DNA from: Pirellulales bacterium
Lineage (GTDB): Bacteria > Planctomycetota > Planctomycetia > Pirellulales > JAICIG01
Assembly: GCA_025924495.1 (NCBI GenBank)
Contig: JAICIG010000063.1
Location: 1-23,425 of the forward strand
Length of the DNA stretch: 23,425 nt
Direction of reading: 5' to 3'
Under the pieces are notes generated by a model that was given only the letters and a program-made list of their open reading frames with translations, was not told the DNA's origin and made no database searches. This document shows, one piece after another, positions 7,081 to 14,360 of this stretch. Made by a program: the position numbers and the translations under genes. Each line of letters starts with the position of its first letter. Within the stretch, counting starts at the first letter, position 1.

Positions 7081-10000
7081 CTACGGCGCCGTTTTGTTGA
7101 AGTACTCCTGGGACGAAGCGATGCCGGCAAACATCTGCTGATCGGTCGCGCCCGAATTCAGGCTGGCCACCCAGGCGTCGAGTCCGCCGGTGTCGGCCTG
7201 GCGTTCGAGTAGGTGTTCGTACGCCAGCTTCACCACGTCTTGGCGATACTCCTGCGTGGTCAGAATCTGGTCTACGACCTGCGTGCGAGTCGCGCCGCCG
7301 GCCAACACCGAGTTCCACCACGCCAGGCCGGTCGGATCGATCGGGCGTTCCAGCGCGTCTTCGTAGACGGCATTCAAGAAGCCGTCGTTCGTGCCGCCCC
7401 CCTGAGCGCTGAAGAACTCGTCAGAACCCGCCAGCTCGGCCGAGATCTGCTCGATCGTCTTGCCTCCTTCCAACTGGGCTGAGAAGAAGTCCAAGCCGCC
7501 GCCATCGGCGCTGCGGTGCAGATACCGCTGATAAAGCTGTTCGACCGTCACATCGGCAAACTCGCGCGTATGTTCGATCTGCGTCACGATCGAGTCGCGA
7601 GATTCCCCGGCGGTTAACTGGGCGCCCCAGTGCGAAAGTCCTTCGGGATCAACTTGCCGGTTGAGCAGATCGCGATAGACTTCCGAAATCCAGCGCTGGT
7701 CCGCCGTGCCGCGAACTCCGCCCGGTAGCAATTCCTCCAAAATCGTCGCGGTGGTATTGACCGTCGCCGAGGCAGTATCTCCGGCGCCGACATCCTGGAT
7801 GGAGACCTTCACCGGGAAGTCCTTCTCATCCGTGTAGGTGTGCGATCCCGATACGGTATATACGCCGGCGGCAAGCGAGACCGTGCCGGCCGACGTCAGG
7901 CCATCGCCCCACTCGATCGTCGCGGTGAAGTCGCTCGCCGACTCGATGCCTCCAGCGTGCGTGAACGTGGCGAGCTTGACATCAGCCAGCGGCGTGAACT
8001 CGAAACCGTTGATGGCGACCGTTGTGGCGGTGATTCCGTCTTCCACCACGTCGGAGACGCTGTCGACCGTGACATTGGGCGCGCTTTCATGCGAAATCGT
8101 CACCTTGATCGGCGACGAAACGTGCTCCGCATAGGTATGAGAGCCTTGCACGGTGAACGTGCCGCCTGCTTCGGTGATCGTTCCTGCGTCGCTTGTGCTA
8201 TCGCCCCAGTCGATGCTGGCCGAGTAATCACCAGTCACCTCGGGGCCGCCCGGATCGGTGAAGGTGGCCACCGTCTGCAAGCCGCTGCTGTGACCCTCGG
8301 TCGAGCTGACCGTAAAGCCGCCGGTGGCGACCACCTCCGGGTCGACCACGTGCGCCTCGCTCGTGACAGTGGCATCGGGCGTTGCATTTTCATGGTGCAC
8401 CGTCACGGTAATTTGATATGGGTTCGAGCCCGCATGTTCCGCGGCGCTTTCCTCGGCGTACGTATGGCTGCCTTGCACGGTGAATGTGCCGCCGACCTCA
8501 GTGATCACACCCGAGGTGGTCGTCGTGCCGTCACCCCAATCGATCGTGGCCGCATAATCGCCCACAACTTCTGGCCCACCCGGGTCGGTGAACGTGGCCA
8601 CCGTCTGCAGGCTGGAAGCAGCGCCTTCGGTCGCAGTGACGGTGAAGCCGCCGGTCGCAACGACAGGCGGGTTCGCCACGGTCGCCACGCTGGTGACGGT
8701 GGCGTCTGGCGTCGCAGCTTCATGACTGATCGTCACGCTGATCTGATACGGGTTTGATCCGGCATGTTCGGCGCCGCTCTCTTCCGAGTAGGTATGGTTG
8801 CCTTGCGCCGTGAAGATGCCCGTCAGCGAATCGAGCGTGATCGTGCCCGCAGTGGCAGCGGTGCCGTCGCCCCAGTCGATCGTGGCCGAGTAGTCGCCGA
8901 CCAATTCGGCGCCGCCAGGATCAGCAAAGGTAGCCACGGTTTGCAGTCCGGAAGCGGCGCCCTCGGTCGCGGCGACGGTGAAGCCGCCGTCAGCAGCCAC
9001 GGGCGGATCGGAGACTGTCGCGTCGCTTGTTGCCGTTCCCGAGACAAGCGTGAAGATGTTATTGTCGTCGATCGTTACCGTGACAACATAATGATTTAGT
9101 CCGCCCGGCGTGTGGTCAGGCGTGCTTTCTTCCGCGTAGGTATGGCTTCCCTGCACGGTGAAGGTCCCGCCCGACTCTGTGATCGCAGCCCCGCTCGTCG
9201 TCGCACCATCGCCCCAATCGATCGTAGCCGTGTAGTTGCCCATCGGTTCGGGCCCGCCCACGTCAGTGAAGGTGGCGACCGTCACCACGCCCGACGGAAT
9301 GCCTTCGGCCAACGTCAAGTTATTCGCCGTGACCACGGGGGCGACATTGTTGACCGTCCATGTGAACGACTCCGTCTCAAGATTGACGCCATCGGTCACC
9401 GACACCACCACATTGAACGGCGCGTGGTCGGCGGCCGTGCCAGCGATCGTCCCGCTGATCACGCCGGTGCTTGAATTGATGCTCAATCCGTCAGGCAGAC
9501 CCGTGGCGCTGTAGAGTAGTGTATCGCCATCTGAATCGCTGGCGATGACCGGAAGATTGACCGTGTCGTTTTCGTTGTTGGTCTGGTCCACGATCGGCGT
9601 GATCACCGGGGTCGTTGCGTCGTTGATATTCAGGCTGACCGTGGCGATGTTGCTGTTTGCCAGGCCGTCTGTAGCGTGATATGTGAACGTGTCAACGCCG
9701 TGGAAGCCGGCAGTCGACGTGTACGAAAAAGAGCCGTCCGGATTCAAGGTCAACACGCCGTGGCTCACGTTGGCGTCGAGCACGGCCTGCAGCGCCTCCT
9801 TGCCGGGGTCGACGGCTCCGGACAGTACGCCCGGAGCCGGCAGGTTCATAAGCACGGCCTCGGTCACGCCGTAAGAATGATCGATGACGGTCGGGATGAC
9901 GTTCGCCACGGTCCAGGTGAAAGTCTTGGTATCGAGGTGGCCTGCGGGGTCCGTCGCGGTCACGTTGACGGTGTATGGCCCGTGATCGGCGAACAGGGTG

Positions 10001-10995
10001 TTGACATTTCCCGTGATCAGGCCGCTTCCCGGATTCAACGTCAAGCCCGGCGGCAGGCCGGTCTGCGAGTACGTTAATGGATCGCCATCGCTATCGCTGG
10101 CGACAATCTGCAAGTTCACCGCGTCGCCTTCGGTGTTGAACTGATTGCTGGGCTGCGTGACGACGGGGACCGTATCGATGACATAGGTGGCGATCGCCGC
10201 GCCCCAATCGCGGTCGGGAATCGTGCCAGTGGCGCTGTATGCGCCTGTTGCGCTCACCGTTTGAAATTCCGGATTGATTGTGACGTTGGATGCAAGAAAT
10301 CCACCGTCGTTCGTGCCGGCCCGTCCGATGGCCGTGAAGCCGCTCCCCGCAGCAAACGAGTCGGTGCTGTGCCCTTGAACGCCGATGGCGCCGATCAACA
10401 GTTCGTCAGGATGGTGCGTCGTTGCGGTCGCACCGGAATTGGGAGCCGTGCTGCTGCCGATCGCGGAATGAGCATCGTCCAACTTGTTTGAAAGCACCAG
10501 GCCATTGACTCCTAATGCGCTGATGGCTTCGGCGGATGGGGTTCCACCGGCGGGGAAATGCACGATGATATGATCGCCTGCTACTAAAGCGGTGGTTACC
10601 GGCGCCGAAAAGATCCAAGTCTCTACGCCCGTGGTGAAAAGGCCGCTGCCCGGGTTCGTAACATTCTCATCCTGCGTATACACGTTCCCTTTGTCGTCGG
10701 TCACCGTTACTGGGCCGCCAGTCGGGTCAGCCGCAACCTCTACAATGACGGAGTCGTTAACTGGCACTCCGGCGGCGGGAACCGTAATGGACAAGTCATG
10801 TGCGCCCGAATGGTCAGTATTCGTGCCGATGCTGGTCACGGTTGCCGACAATAGCGATCGTTTTTCCAGCGTCTCGAGTCGGCTGCCAAACGCTAACTTG
10901 CGTCCAGACCACCGGTTCCGCGTCTTCCGACCCCGCTTTTTGCCTGATCGTGTCGCACCGCTGCTCCAACCCGCCCAATCCGTGAATCGCCTCAT
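7081..10995 (-). CDS. Giant exported protein: LEPR-XLL-like N-terminus, Ig/cadherin-like and PKD-like repeats, four DUF4214 units
   Basis: 1304 residues. The basic N-terminus ends in LETLEKRSLLSA (40-51), the planctomycete export-type signature, in place of a classical signal peptide. Then come a unique beta-rich domain (about 55-272), a putative Ig (He_PIG) domain (275-365, DSDGDPLTYSQTGLPPGL), a cadherin-like domain with SHGVLTLNPDGSFSYTS (366-460), a second He_PIG (462-550), five PKD-like repeats each with an (A)T/S-I-D/E-WGD core (about 550-1085), and four DUF4214 units (about 1091-1304; for example EVYRDLLNRQVDPEGLSHW). DUF4214 units occur at the C-termini of many secreted bacterial proteins. 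Adhesion or cell-surface architecture is likely; no catalytic domain is seen. The start is chosen at ATG 10995 because GAGGTGAG stands just upstream; the frame is open 13 codons further. Confidence 0.9.
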   Translation of the reverse strand: MRRFTDWAGWSSGATRSGKKRGRKTRNRWSGRKLAFGSRLETLEKRSLLSATVTSIGTNTDHSGAHDLSITVPAAGVPVNDSVIVEVAADPTGGPVTVTDDKGNVYTQDENVTNPGSGLFTTGVETWIFSAPVTTALVAGDHIIVHFPAGGTPSAEAISALGVNGLVLSNKLDDAHSAIGSSTAPNSGATATTHHPDELLIGAIGVQGHSTDSFAAGSGFTAIGRAGTNDGGFLASNVTINPEFQTVSATGAYSATGTIPDRDWGAAIATYVIDTVPVVTQPSNQFNTEGDAVNLQIVASDSDGDPLTYSQTGLPPGLTLNPGSGLITGNVNTLFADHGPYTVNVTATDPAGHLDTKTFTWTVANVIPTVIDHSYGVTEAVLMNLPAPGVLSGAVDPGKEALQAVLDANVSHGVLTLNPDGSFSYTSTAGFHGVDTFTYHATDGLANSNIATVSLNINDATTPVITPIVDQTNNENDTVNLPVIASDSDGDTLLYSATGLPDGLSINSSTGVISGTIAGTAADHAPFNVVVSVTDGVNLETESFTWTVNNVAPVVTANNLTLAEGIPSGVVTVATFTDVGGPEPMGNYTATIDWGDGATTSGAAITESGGTFTVQGSHTYAEESTPDHTPGGLNHYVVTVTIDDNNIFTLVSGTATSDATVSDPPVAADGGFTVAATEGAASGLQTVATFADPGGAELVGDYSATIDWGDGTAATAGTITLDSLTGIFTAQGNHTYSEESGAEHAGSNPYQISVTISHEAATPDATVTSVATVANPPVVATGGFTVTATEGAASSLQTVATFTDPGGPEVVGDYAATIDWGDGTTTTSGVITEVGGTFTVQGSHTYAEESAAEHAGSNPYQITVTVHHENATPDATVTSEAHVVDPEVVATGGFTVSSTEGHSSGLQTVATFTDPGGPEVTGDYSASIDWGDSTSDAGTITEAGGTFTVQGSHTYAEHVSSPIKVTISHESAPNVTVDSVSDVVEDGITATTVAINGFEFTPLADVKLATFTHAGGIESASDFTATIEWGDGLTSAGTVSLAAGVYTVSGSHTYTDEKDFPVKVSIQDVGAGDTASATVNTTATILEELLPGGVRGTADQRWISEVYRDLLNRQVDPEGLSHWGAQLTAGESRDSIVTQIEHTREFADVTVEQLYQRYLHRSADGGGLDFFSAQLEGGKTIEQISAELAGSDEFFSAQGGGTNDGFLNAVYEDALERPIDPTGLAWWNSVLAGGATRTQVVDQILTTQEYRQDVVKLAYEHLLERQADTGGLDAWVASLNSGATDQQMFAGIASSQEYFNKTAP
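7745..9345 (-). repeat. Five tandem PKD-like coding repeats
   Basis: Five units of about 290-340 bp in the surface-protein gene, each coding for a block of the form TVATFTDPGG...GDYxATIDWGDGT...GTFTVQGSHTYAEE. The middle units (about 8035-9005) are the most alike in both protein and DNA, pointing to recent duplication or gene conversion. The last unit (about 7745-8034) is the most diverged (TIEWGDGL). Unit borders are approximate. Confidence 0.75.
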
Positions 10996-10998
10996 GAT

Positions 10999-11006
10999 CT
11001 CACCTC
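10999..11006 (-). promoter_or_regulatory. Ribosome binding site that fixes the surface-protein start
   Basis: On the minus strand, GAGGTGAG lies a few bases before ATG 10995. It favours this start over the upstream in-frame ATG at 11034. Confidence 0.7.
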
Positions 11007-11352
11007 GGTTTGTCGAATTTTGATTCAATAACAACCGCCCCTAGCGCTCCCTGAAAGCACGGCGCGCGCAGGCCGATTAGGCGAACGCTCGCCACGATGC
11101 CAACAGGAAACGATTCAATAAGAAGGCCGGTCAGCGCACGCCAACTGGCGCCCGACGACATCAGCCTCAAGACGAGACTTCACAAGCTCTCGGCAGACTC
11201 AAGTACTCGGGCCGAGCTATGTTCGCCGAAACGTGCAAATGCGTCCGTCGCGAACGCATTGCTTCTCAAGAATGAGAAAAGAATCCCCTCAACCAACCCA
11301 GCCGTAACGGCCCAAAACTTTCTGCATTCTGCAGACGAGCGATTCCGATCCG

Positions 11353-11368
11353 AGCAAGCTTTTTGCCA
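11353..11368 (-). promoter_or_regulatory. Candidate sigma-54 promoter for the surface-protein gene
   Basis: On the minus strand the sequence is TGGCAAAAAGCTTGCT. It has GG-N10-GC spacing and a perfect TTGCT -12 element, with TGGCAAA instead of TGGCACG at -24. The leader would be long, about 345 nt, which lowers confidence. A perfect dyad sits about 95 bp further upstream. Confidence 0.43.
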
Positions 11369-11462
11369 AAAACAGACGTACGTTAACAACTCTTACCCCA
11401 TTCGTCAAATCTTCTCCTGCCCAGACTGCCCAACTGCGTCAATCTGACGTTGCCATGGCGCC

Positions 11463-11487
11463 GTTGACAACCCGCTTGTTTGTCAAC
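11463..11487. promoter_or_regulatory. Perfect dyad GTTGACAA-N9-TTGTCAAC
   Basis: Two 8-bp arms (11463-11470 and 11480-11487) are separated by 9 bp. There is no T-run on either side, so it is operator-like and not a terminator. It lies 75 bp beyond the end of hsp20-1 and 95-119 bp upstream of the candidate -24 element at 11368, a normal distance for an enhancer site. The geometry resembles CIRCE (9-bp arms, N9), but the sequence does not. Confidence 0.5.
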
Positions 11488-11562
11488 TTGTGAGCGCTGA
11501 CAGCGTTTGCGAGCCATGCTCTCCATGTTGACGACGCCAAACGGGCGGACTGACGCGCCCCA

Positions 11563-12054
11563 TTAAGATTTGATTTCAATCTGCTTCGGCTGAGCCTCCT
11601 CCGTCTTGGGCAGAATGATCTTGAGCAGTCCGTCTTGATAACGGGCCTCGATCCGGTCTTCGTCGACGGTTCCCGGCAGGGGAATGACGCGATGGAAATC
11701 CCCGTAGCAGTGCTCGACGCGGTGCCAGGTCTTGCCTCTCTGCTTCGTCTCCTCCTTTTTTTCGCCGGAGATCCATAGATCTCCGTGACGCAGCTCGACG
11801 CGCACGTCTTCGCGCTTCACGCCGGGCAGTTCCAGCGTAACTTCATACTCGTGCTCCGTTTCCGCCAGACTAGCTGAGGGAACGAAACAGGCGGCGCCCA
11901 CGTACCGTTCTGCAGCGCTGCCGAAGAAACGTTCCATGAGCTGCTCGAAATCGCGTTCCAGACGGGCCAGAGGTTTCGGCAGCCGATCAAGCCAGGGATC
12001 TCGGCGATACCAGGGGCGAGTTCGCGTTTCTTTTTCTTCCGTTGCCGTGGCCAT
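11563..12054 (-). CDS. Small heat shock protein, Hsp20/alpha-crystallin family (copy 1)
   Basis: 163 residues. The N-terminal arm is about 55 residues (PWLDRLPKPLARLERDFEQLMERFFG). The alpha-crystallin domain covers about 57-150, with YEVTLELPGVKREDVRVELRHGDLWISGEKK and the hallmark RVIPLPGTVDEDRIEARYQDGLLKI-LPK region. It ends in the C-terminal I-x-I anchor (IEI, in QIEIKS). Such proteins form oligomers that hold unfolding proteins in the cytoplasm. AAAGGAGAA (12061-12069) is well placed before ATG 12054. A sigma-54-like promoter lies at 12155-12170, with no CIRCE or obvious sigma-32 site. It is paralogous to the copy at 18257-18709 and divergent from the CBS gene. Confidence 0.95.
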   Translation of the reverse strand: MATATEEKETRTRPWYRRDPWLDRLPKPLARLERDFEQLMERFFGSAAERYVGAACFVPSASLAETEHEYEVTLELPGVKREDVRVELRHGDLWISGEKKEETKQRGKTWHRVEHCYGDFHRVIPLPGTVDEDRIEARYQDGLLKIILPKTEEAQPKQIEIKS

Positions 12055-12154
12055 GATTCGTTCTCCTTTCGCATGAGAGTTCGCCCGAGTTGCTCGTGTC
12101 AGCCAGTTCCGCAGCGCTCATCGCTGCGCCGGGCGCGGCCTGCGGGCCTCAGTT

Positions 12155-12170
12155 CGCAAACGGCGTGCCG
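12155..12170 (-). promoter_or_regulatory. Candidate sigma-54 promoter for hsp20-1
   Basis: On the minus strand the sequence is CGGCACGCCGTTTGCG: -24 GGCACG, -12 TTGC, GG-N10-GC spacing. It is an exact GGCACG-N5-TGC match. The predicted start near 12143 gives a leader of about 90 nt. Confidence 0.72.
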
Positions 12171-12552
12171 GCACTTGGGCAAGGCCGGCAAACCTGAACG
12201 GCTCGCTCGATCGACCGAGAGCACGGCGAGTCGCTCAGCAAGCGAACGCTTCAGAGCAAACCTGCGGGTAATTACACGTTGTCGGCCCATCGTGGCCACG
12301 CGCAGGCGCCTTCAGATTCCTGGTCACACCAATTCATAGAACGCTCGGTGGCATTGTTAACTTCTCCAGAGATCTGTTCCCCACAGGCACACTTTCGCGC
12401 GCCCATTCGCACGATACACCCGATTAGGTTCGCGCCCTCGCCGCGTCCCGGCGCCTACTGCCGTCTTTTTTGCACTGCTTGACCCGCAGCATGCAATTCA
12501 CAAGAGGCTAGAGGCCCATCTTCGCCGCTACATCGGCAGAGCCTCCTTTGTC

Positions 12553-12568
12553 TGGCACGCAACGTGCA
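12553..12568 (+). promoter_or_regulatory. Candidate sigma-54 promoter for the CBS gene
   Basis: The sequence is TGGCACGCAACGTGCA, with a perfect -24 element, a GTGC -12 element and GG-N10-GC spacing. It differs by only two bases (G/A and A/C) from the promoter of the Usp gene at 22705-22720. The predicted start is near 12579. The -12 element lies inside a 13-bp tandem duplication. Confidence 0.78.
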
Positions 12569-12586
12569 TATCTAACGTGCATATCT
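12561..12586 (+). repeat. 13-bp perfect tandem duplication across the -12 element
   Basis: AACGTGCATATCT occurs twice head to tail (12561-12573, 12574-12586). The first copy carries the -12 TGC of the sigma-54-like promoter. The second copy places another TGC at 12579-12580 that has no matching -24 element at the right spacing. Confidence 0.85.
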
Positions 12587-12589
12587 GTT

Positions 12590-12625
12590 GATGTCTTTCG
12601 CAGAGCTGATGTCTTTCGCAGAGCT
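12590..12625 (+). repeat. 18-bp perfect tandem duplication in the CBS leader
   Basis: GATGTCTTTCGCAGAGCT occurs twice head to tail (12590-12607, 12608-12625), followed by a partial third start, AATGTC. It lies between the predicted transcription start and the chosen ATG at 12669. It would read as MSFAEL-MSFAEL in the CBS frame if translation began further upstream. Confidence 0.85.
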
Positions 12626-12656
12626 AATGTCAACCATCATTCACGCGTTCGTCGTC

Positions 12657-12660
12657 GGAG
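12657..12660 (+). promoter_or_regulatory. Ribosome binding site that fixes the CBS start
   Basis: GGAG lies 8 nt before ATG 12669. Upstream in-frame starts at 12588-12630 lack a ribosome site and begin inside the tandem repeat, so 12669 is preferred. Confidence 0.65.
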
Positions 12661-12668
12661 AAGCAATC

Positions 12669-13109
12669 ATGAATCTTGGCGAAATGTTCCACAGCAATGT
12701 CGTGACGGTCGGGCTGGACGACACGCTCACGATGGCCATCAGCCTGATGCAGCAGCACAACGTGGGCGCGGTCGTCGTCATTGATCGGAAAGAGGTCGAT
12801 CGGAAAGAGGTCGCGGGTATCCTCACCGACCGCGATGTCGCCCTGGCAGTCGTGCTCGGCACAGCGACGCCCGATAGCACCGTCAGCGAAACCATGTCGC
12901 GCAAAGTAGTAACGATCTGGGATGACCAAGGCATCTTCGACGCTACGCAAGCCATGCAAGGTCATCAGGTTCGCCGGCTGCCGATTGTCAATCGCCAGAA
13001 TGAACTGGTGGGCATCGTCGCTTTGGACGATCTTGTCGGCCTGCTCACGAAAGAGCTTTCCAATCTGGGCGAGGCCATCGCCCCGGCGTTGGCCGAAAAA
13101 GCGTACTAG
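12669..13109 (+). CDS. Twin CBS-domain protein
   Basis: 146 residues that consist of one CBS pair (Bateman module) and nothing else: CBS1 about residues 7-66 with GILTDRD (50-56), and CBS2 about 76-131 with RRLPIVNRQNELVGIVALDDL. Such stand-alone pairs bind adenine nucleotides or similar ligands and act as energy-status sensors or regulators of partner proteins. The turn before GILTDRD carries a perfect five-residue duplication, DRKEV-DRKEV (39-48), from a 15-bp tandem duplication; it lengthens a beta hairpin near the ligand cleft. The final Asp of each domain, commonly ribose-binding, is present (TDRD, ALDD). The gene is divergent from hsp20-1 and convergent with the ABC operon, with a 36-bp gap. 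Confidence 0.92.
   Translation: MNLGEMFHSNVVTVGLDDTLTMAISLMQQHNVGAVVVIDRKEVDRKEVAGILTDRDVALAVVLGTATPDSTVSETMSRKVVTIWDDQGIFDATQAMQGHQVRRLPIVNRQNELVGIVALDDLVGLLTKELSNLGEAIAPALAEKAY
12783..12812 (+). repeat. 15-bp perfect in-frame tandem duplication inside CBS1
   Basis: GATCGGAAAGAGGTC occurs twice (12783-12797, 12798-12812), adding five codons (DRKEV) to the CBS protein without breaking the frame. It is the third perfect tandem duplication within 250 bp. Confidence 0.88.
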
Positions 13110-13145
13110 CGTGCGAAATAAGCGTCGCGGCGCCGGACGGCATCC

Positions 13146-14354
13146 TCACGGCGCTCGCGCCGCCACCCTGACGCTGTCGGCGACTCGATCGCTGGGATGC
13201 AGGATGACCTGGTCCTGTTCTTCGAGGCCGCCTAGCACTTGGGCTTCAAGATCGTTGCGCTCGCCAATTTGCACGGTGCGCAGCGCGGCTTGGCCGTCGT
13301 CAACGACAAACACGGCCCACTGGCCGGCGTGGCGAAATAGCGCGCTCGCCGGGACTTTCAGGACATCCGGCTGTTCCCAGACGACAATGCGAGCCTCGAC
13401 CCGGAATGCATCGCCCAATATGCCGCGCGTCGCCGCAGCATCGACCAGGTCGGCGATGACGTTGACTCGCTGCTCCTCAACGCCCAGTGCAGACACTTTA
13501 GTGAAACCCGCCGGCTCGACCAATCGCACGCGTCCGCGCAAGCGATGGTCGCCGCCCCAGTGCTCTAACCAGACTTTGGCCCCGGGCTTGATCTTGACGG
13601 CGTCCGTGGAGAGCACGTCAATTACGACTTCGAGGTTTGCAGGATCGCCCAATTCCAGAATCTGCGTGCCGGGTTGAACGACGGCGGCGCTTTCCTGAAA
13701 TACTCGCAACACGCGACCGTCGATGGGCGAGAGGATGTCCATCCGCCAGGCATCGGCGCTCGATTTTTCCGAGGGAAATGAGCGCATCAGCGCGGCTTGG
13801 GCCTGCTCGAGTTCGAAATCGGCCACCTGCAAGGCAAACTCCGCCGCTCGAAGTTCTTCTTTGCGGCTGCGTCGATCGACTTCGGACTGTTCGAACTGGT
13901 CGAGCGTGATGGTCCCCTTCTTGGCTAATTCCTGAAAGCGGCGATAGTCGGCCTCGGCGTGCTCGGCGGCCGCATCGGCATGCTCGATCTGCGTTTCGGC
14001 TCGGCGCCGCGACGCTTCGGCGGCCTTCACTCGCGCTTGGGCCTCGGCCTGCTGACGCGCGTCGAGCAACGACGGATCGGCCGGTTCCAGGCTGGTCAGC
14101 AAGGTCTTTCCGGCTCGCACGACGTCGCCGGCGCGGAGATCGACGCGCAAGAGCTGGCCCGCCGCAGGGGAAGAAACGACGTAGCGGTCCTTGATTCGCG
14201 TCTTGCCGTCCTCATCAACCGTGATCTCAAGCGGGCCGCGCGTCGCCTTGCCCAAGTCGACCTCGACGGGTTGCGGCCGGAAGCCATAAACAAGCGCGCC
14301 GCACCCCGCGGCAATCGCGAGCAAGAGTAACACGCGCTTGATCCACGCCGTCAC
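13146..14354 (-). CDS. HlyD/RND-type periplasmic adaptor of the ABC exporter
   Basis: 402 residues. An N-terminal membrane anchor (about 6-24, RVLLLLAIAAGCGALVYGF) precedes the first half of a biotinyl-lipoyl-like domain (GDVVRAGKTLL, near 77-87). A long helical hairpin rich in Ala, Glu, Arg and Gln follows (about 97-193), then the second lipoyl half (ILSPIDGRVLRVFQESAAVVQPGTQI, split here by D and F), and beta-barrel and membrane-proximal domains (about 245-400). Such adaptors link an inner-membrane transporter to an outer-membrane channel. The start is GTG 14354, six bases after the permease stop, with GGGAG upstream; it is the last gene of the operon. No TolC-like gene is in the window. 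Confidence 0.9.
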   Translation of the reverse strand: MTAWIKRVLLLLAIAAGCGALVYGFRPQPVEVDLGKATRGPLEITVDEDGKTRIKDRYVVSSPAAGQLLRVDLRAGDVVRAGKTLLTSLEPADPSLLDARQQAEAQARVKAAEASRRRAETQIEHADAAAEHAEADYRRFQELAKKGTITLDQFEQSEVDRRSRKEELRAAEFALQVADFELEQAQAALMRSFPSEKSSADAWRMDILSPIDGRVLRVFQESAAVVQPGTQILELGDPANLEVVIDVLSTDAVKIKPGAKVWLEHWGGDHRLRGRVRLVEPAGFTKVSALGVEEQRVNVIADLVDAAATRGILGDAFRVEARIVVWEQPDVLKVPASALFRHAGQWAVFVVDDGQAALRTVQIGERNDLEAQVLGGLEEQDQVILHPSDRVADSVRVAARAP

Positions 14355-14360
14355 AACCGG

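Larger units (their letters stand above)
10996..11562. other. Non-coding region upstream of the surface-protein gene and downstream of hsp20-1
   Basis: About 570 bp, noticeably less GC-rich than its neighbours. It contains a sigma-54-like promoter at 11353-11368, a perfect dyad at 11463-11487 and the ribosome site of the surface-protein gene. A 116-residue frame on the plus strand (11097-11447) has no recognisable domain or ribosome site and is not called. Confidence 0.55.
12055..12668. other. Divergent control region between hsp20-1 and the CBS gene
   Basis: About 610 bp without coding capacity. It holds the leftward sigma-54-like promoter of hsp20-1 (12155-12170), the rightward one of the CBS gene (12553-12568) and two perfect tandem duplications (12561-12586 and 12590-12625). 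An imperfect dyad (TGCA, CTGC / GCAG, TGCA) at 12471-12495 lies about 60 bp upstream of the CBS promoter. Confidence 0.6.

Noticed and set aside
7840..8757. 305-codon plus-strand open frame within the surface-protein gene
   Set aside because: It is the complementary-strand shadow of the PKD-like repeats; its internal repetition mirrors theirs.
7745..9345. CRISPR-like periodic repeats
   Set aside because: The periodicity of about 300 bp is in frame and explained by protein repeats; there are no short identical repeats with unique spacers anywhere in the window.
11463..11487. CIRCE element for hsp20-1
   Set aside because: The N9 spacing resembles CIRCE, but the arms are not TTAGCACTC/GAGTGCTAA and the site is at the 3' end of the gene, not before it.
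12588..12668. Longer CBS protein starting with MSFAEL repeats
   Set aside because: It has no ribosome site, the start lies almost at the predicted transcription start, and the segment is made by a tandem duplication; ATG 12669 with GGAG is better.
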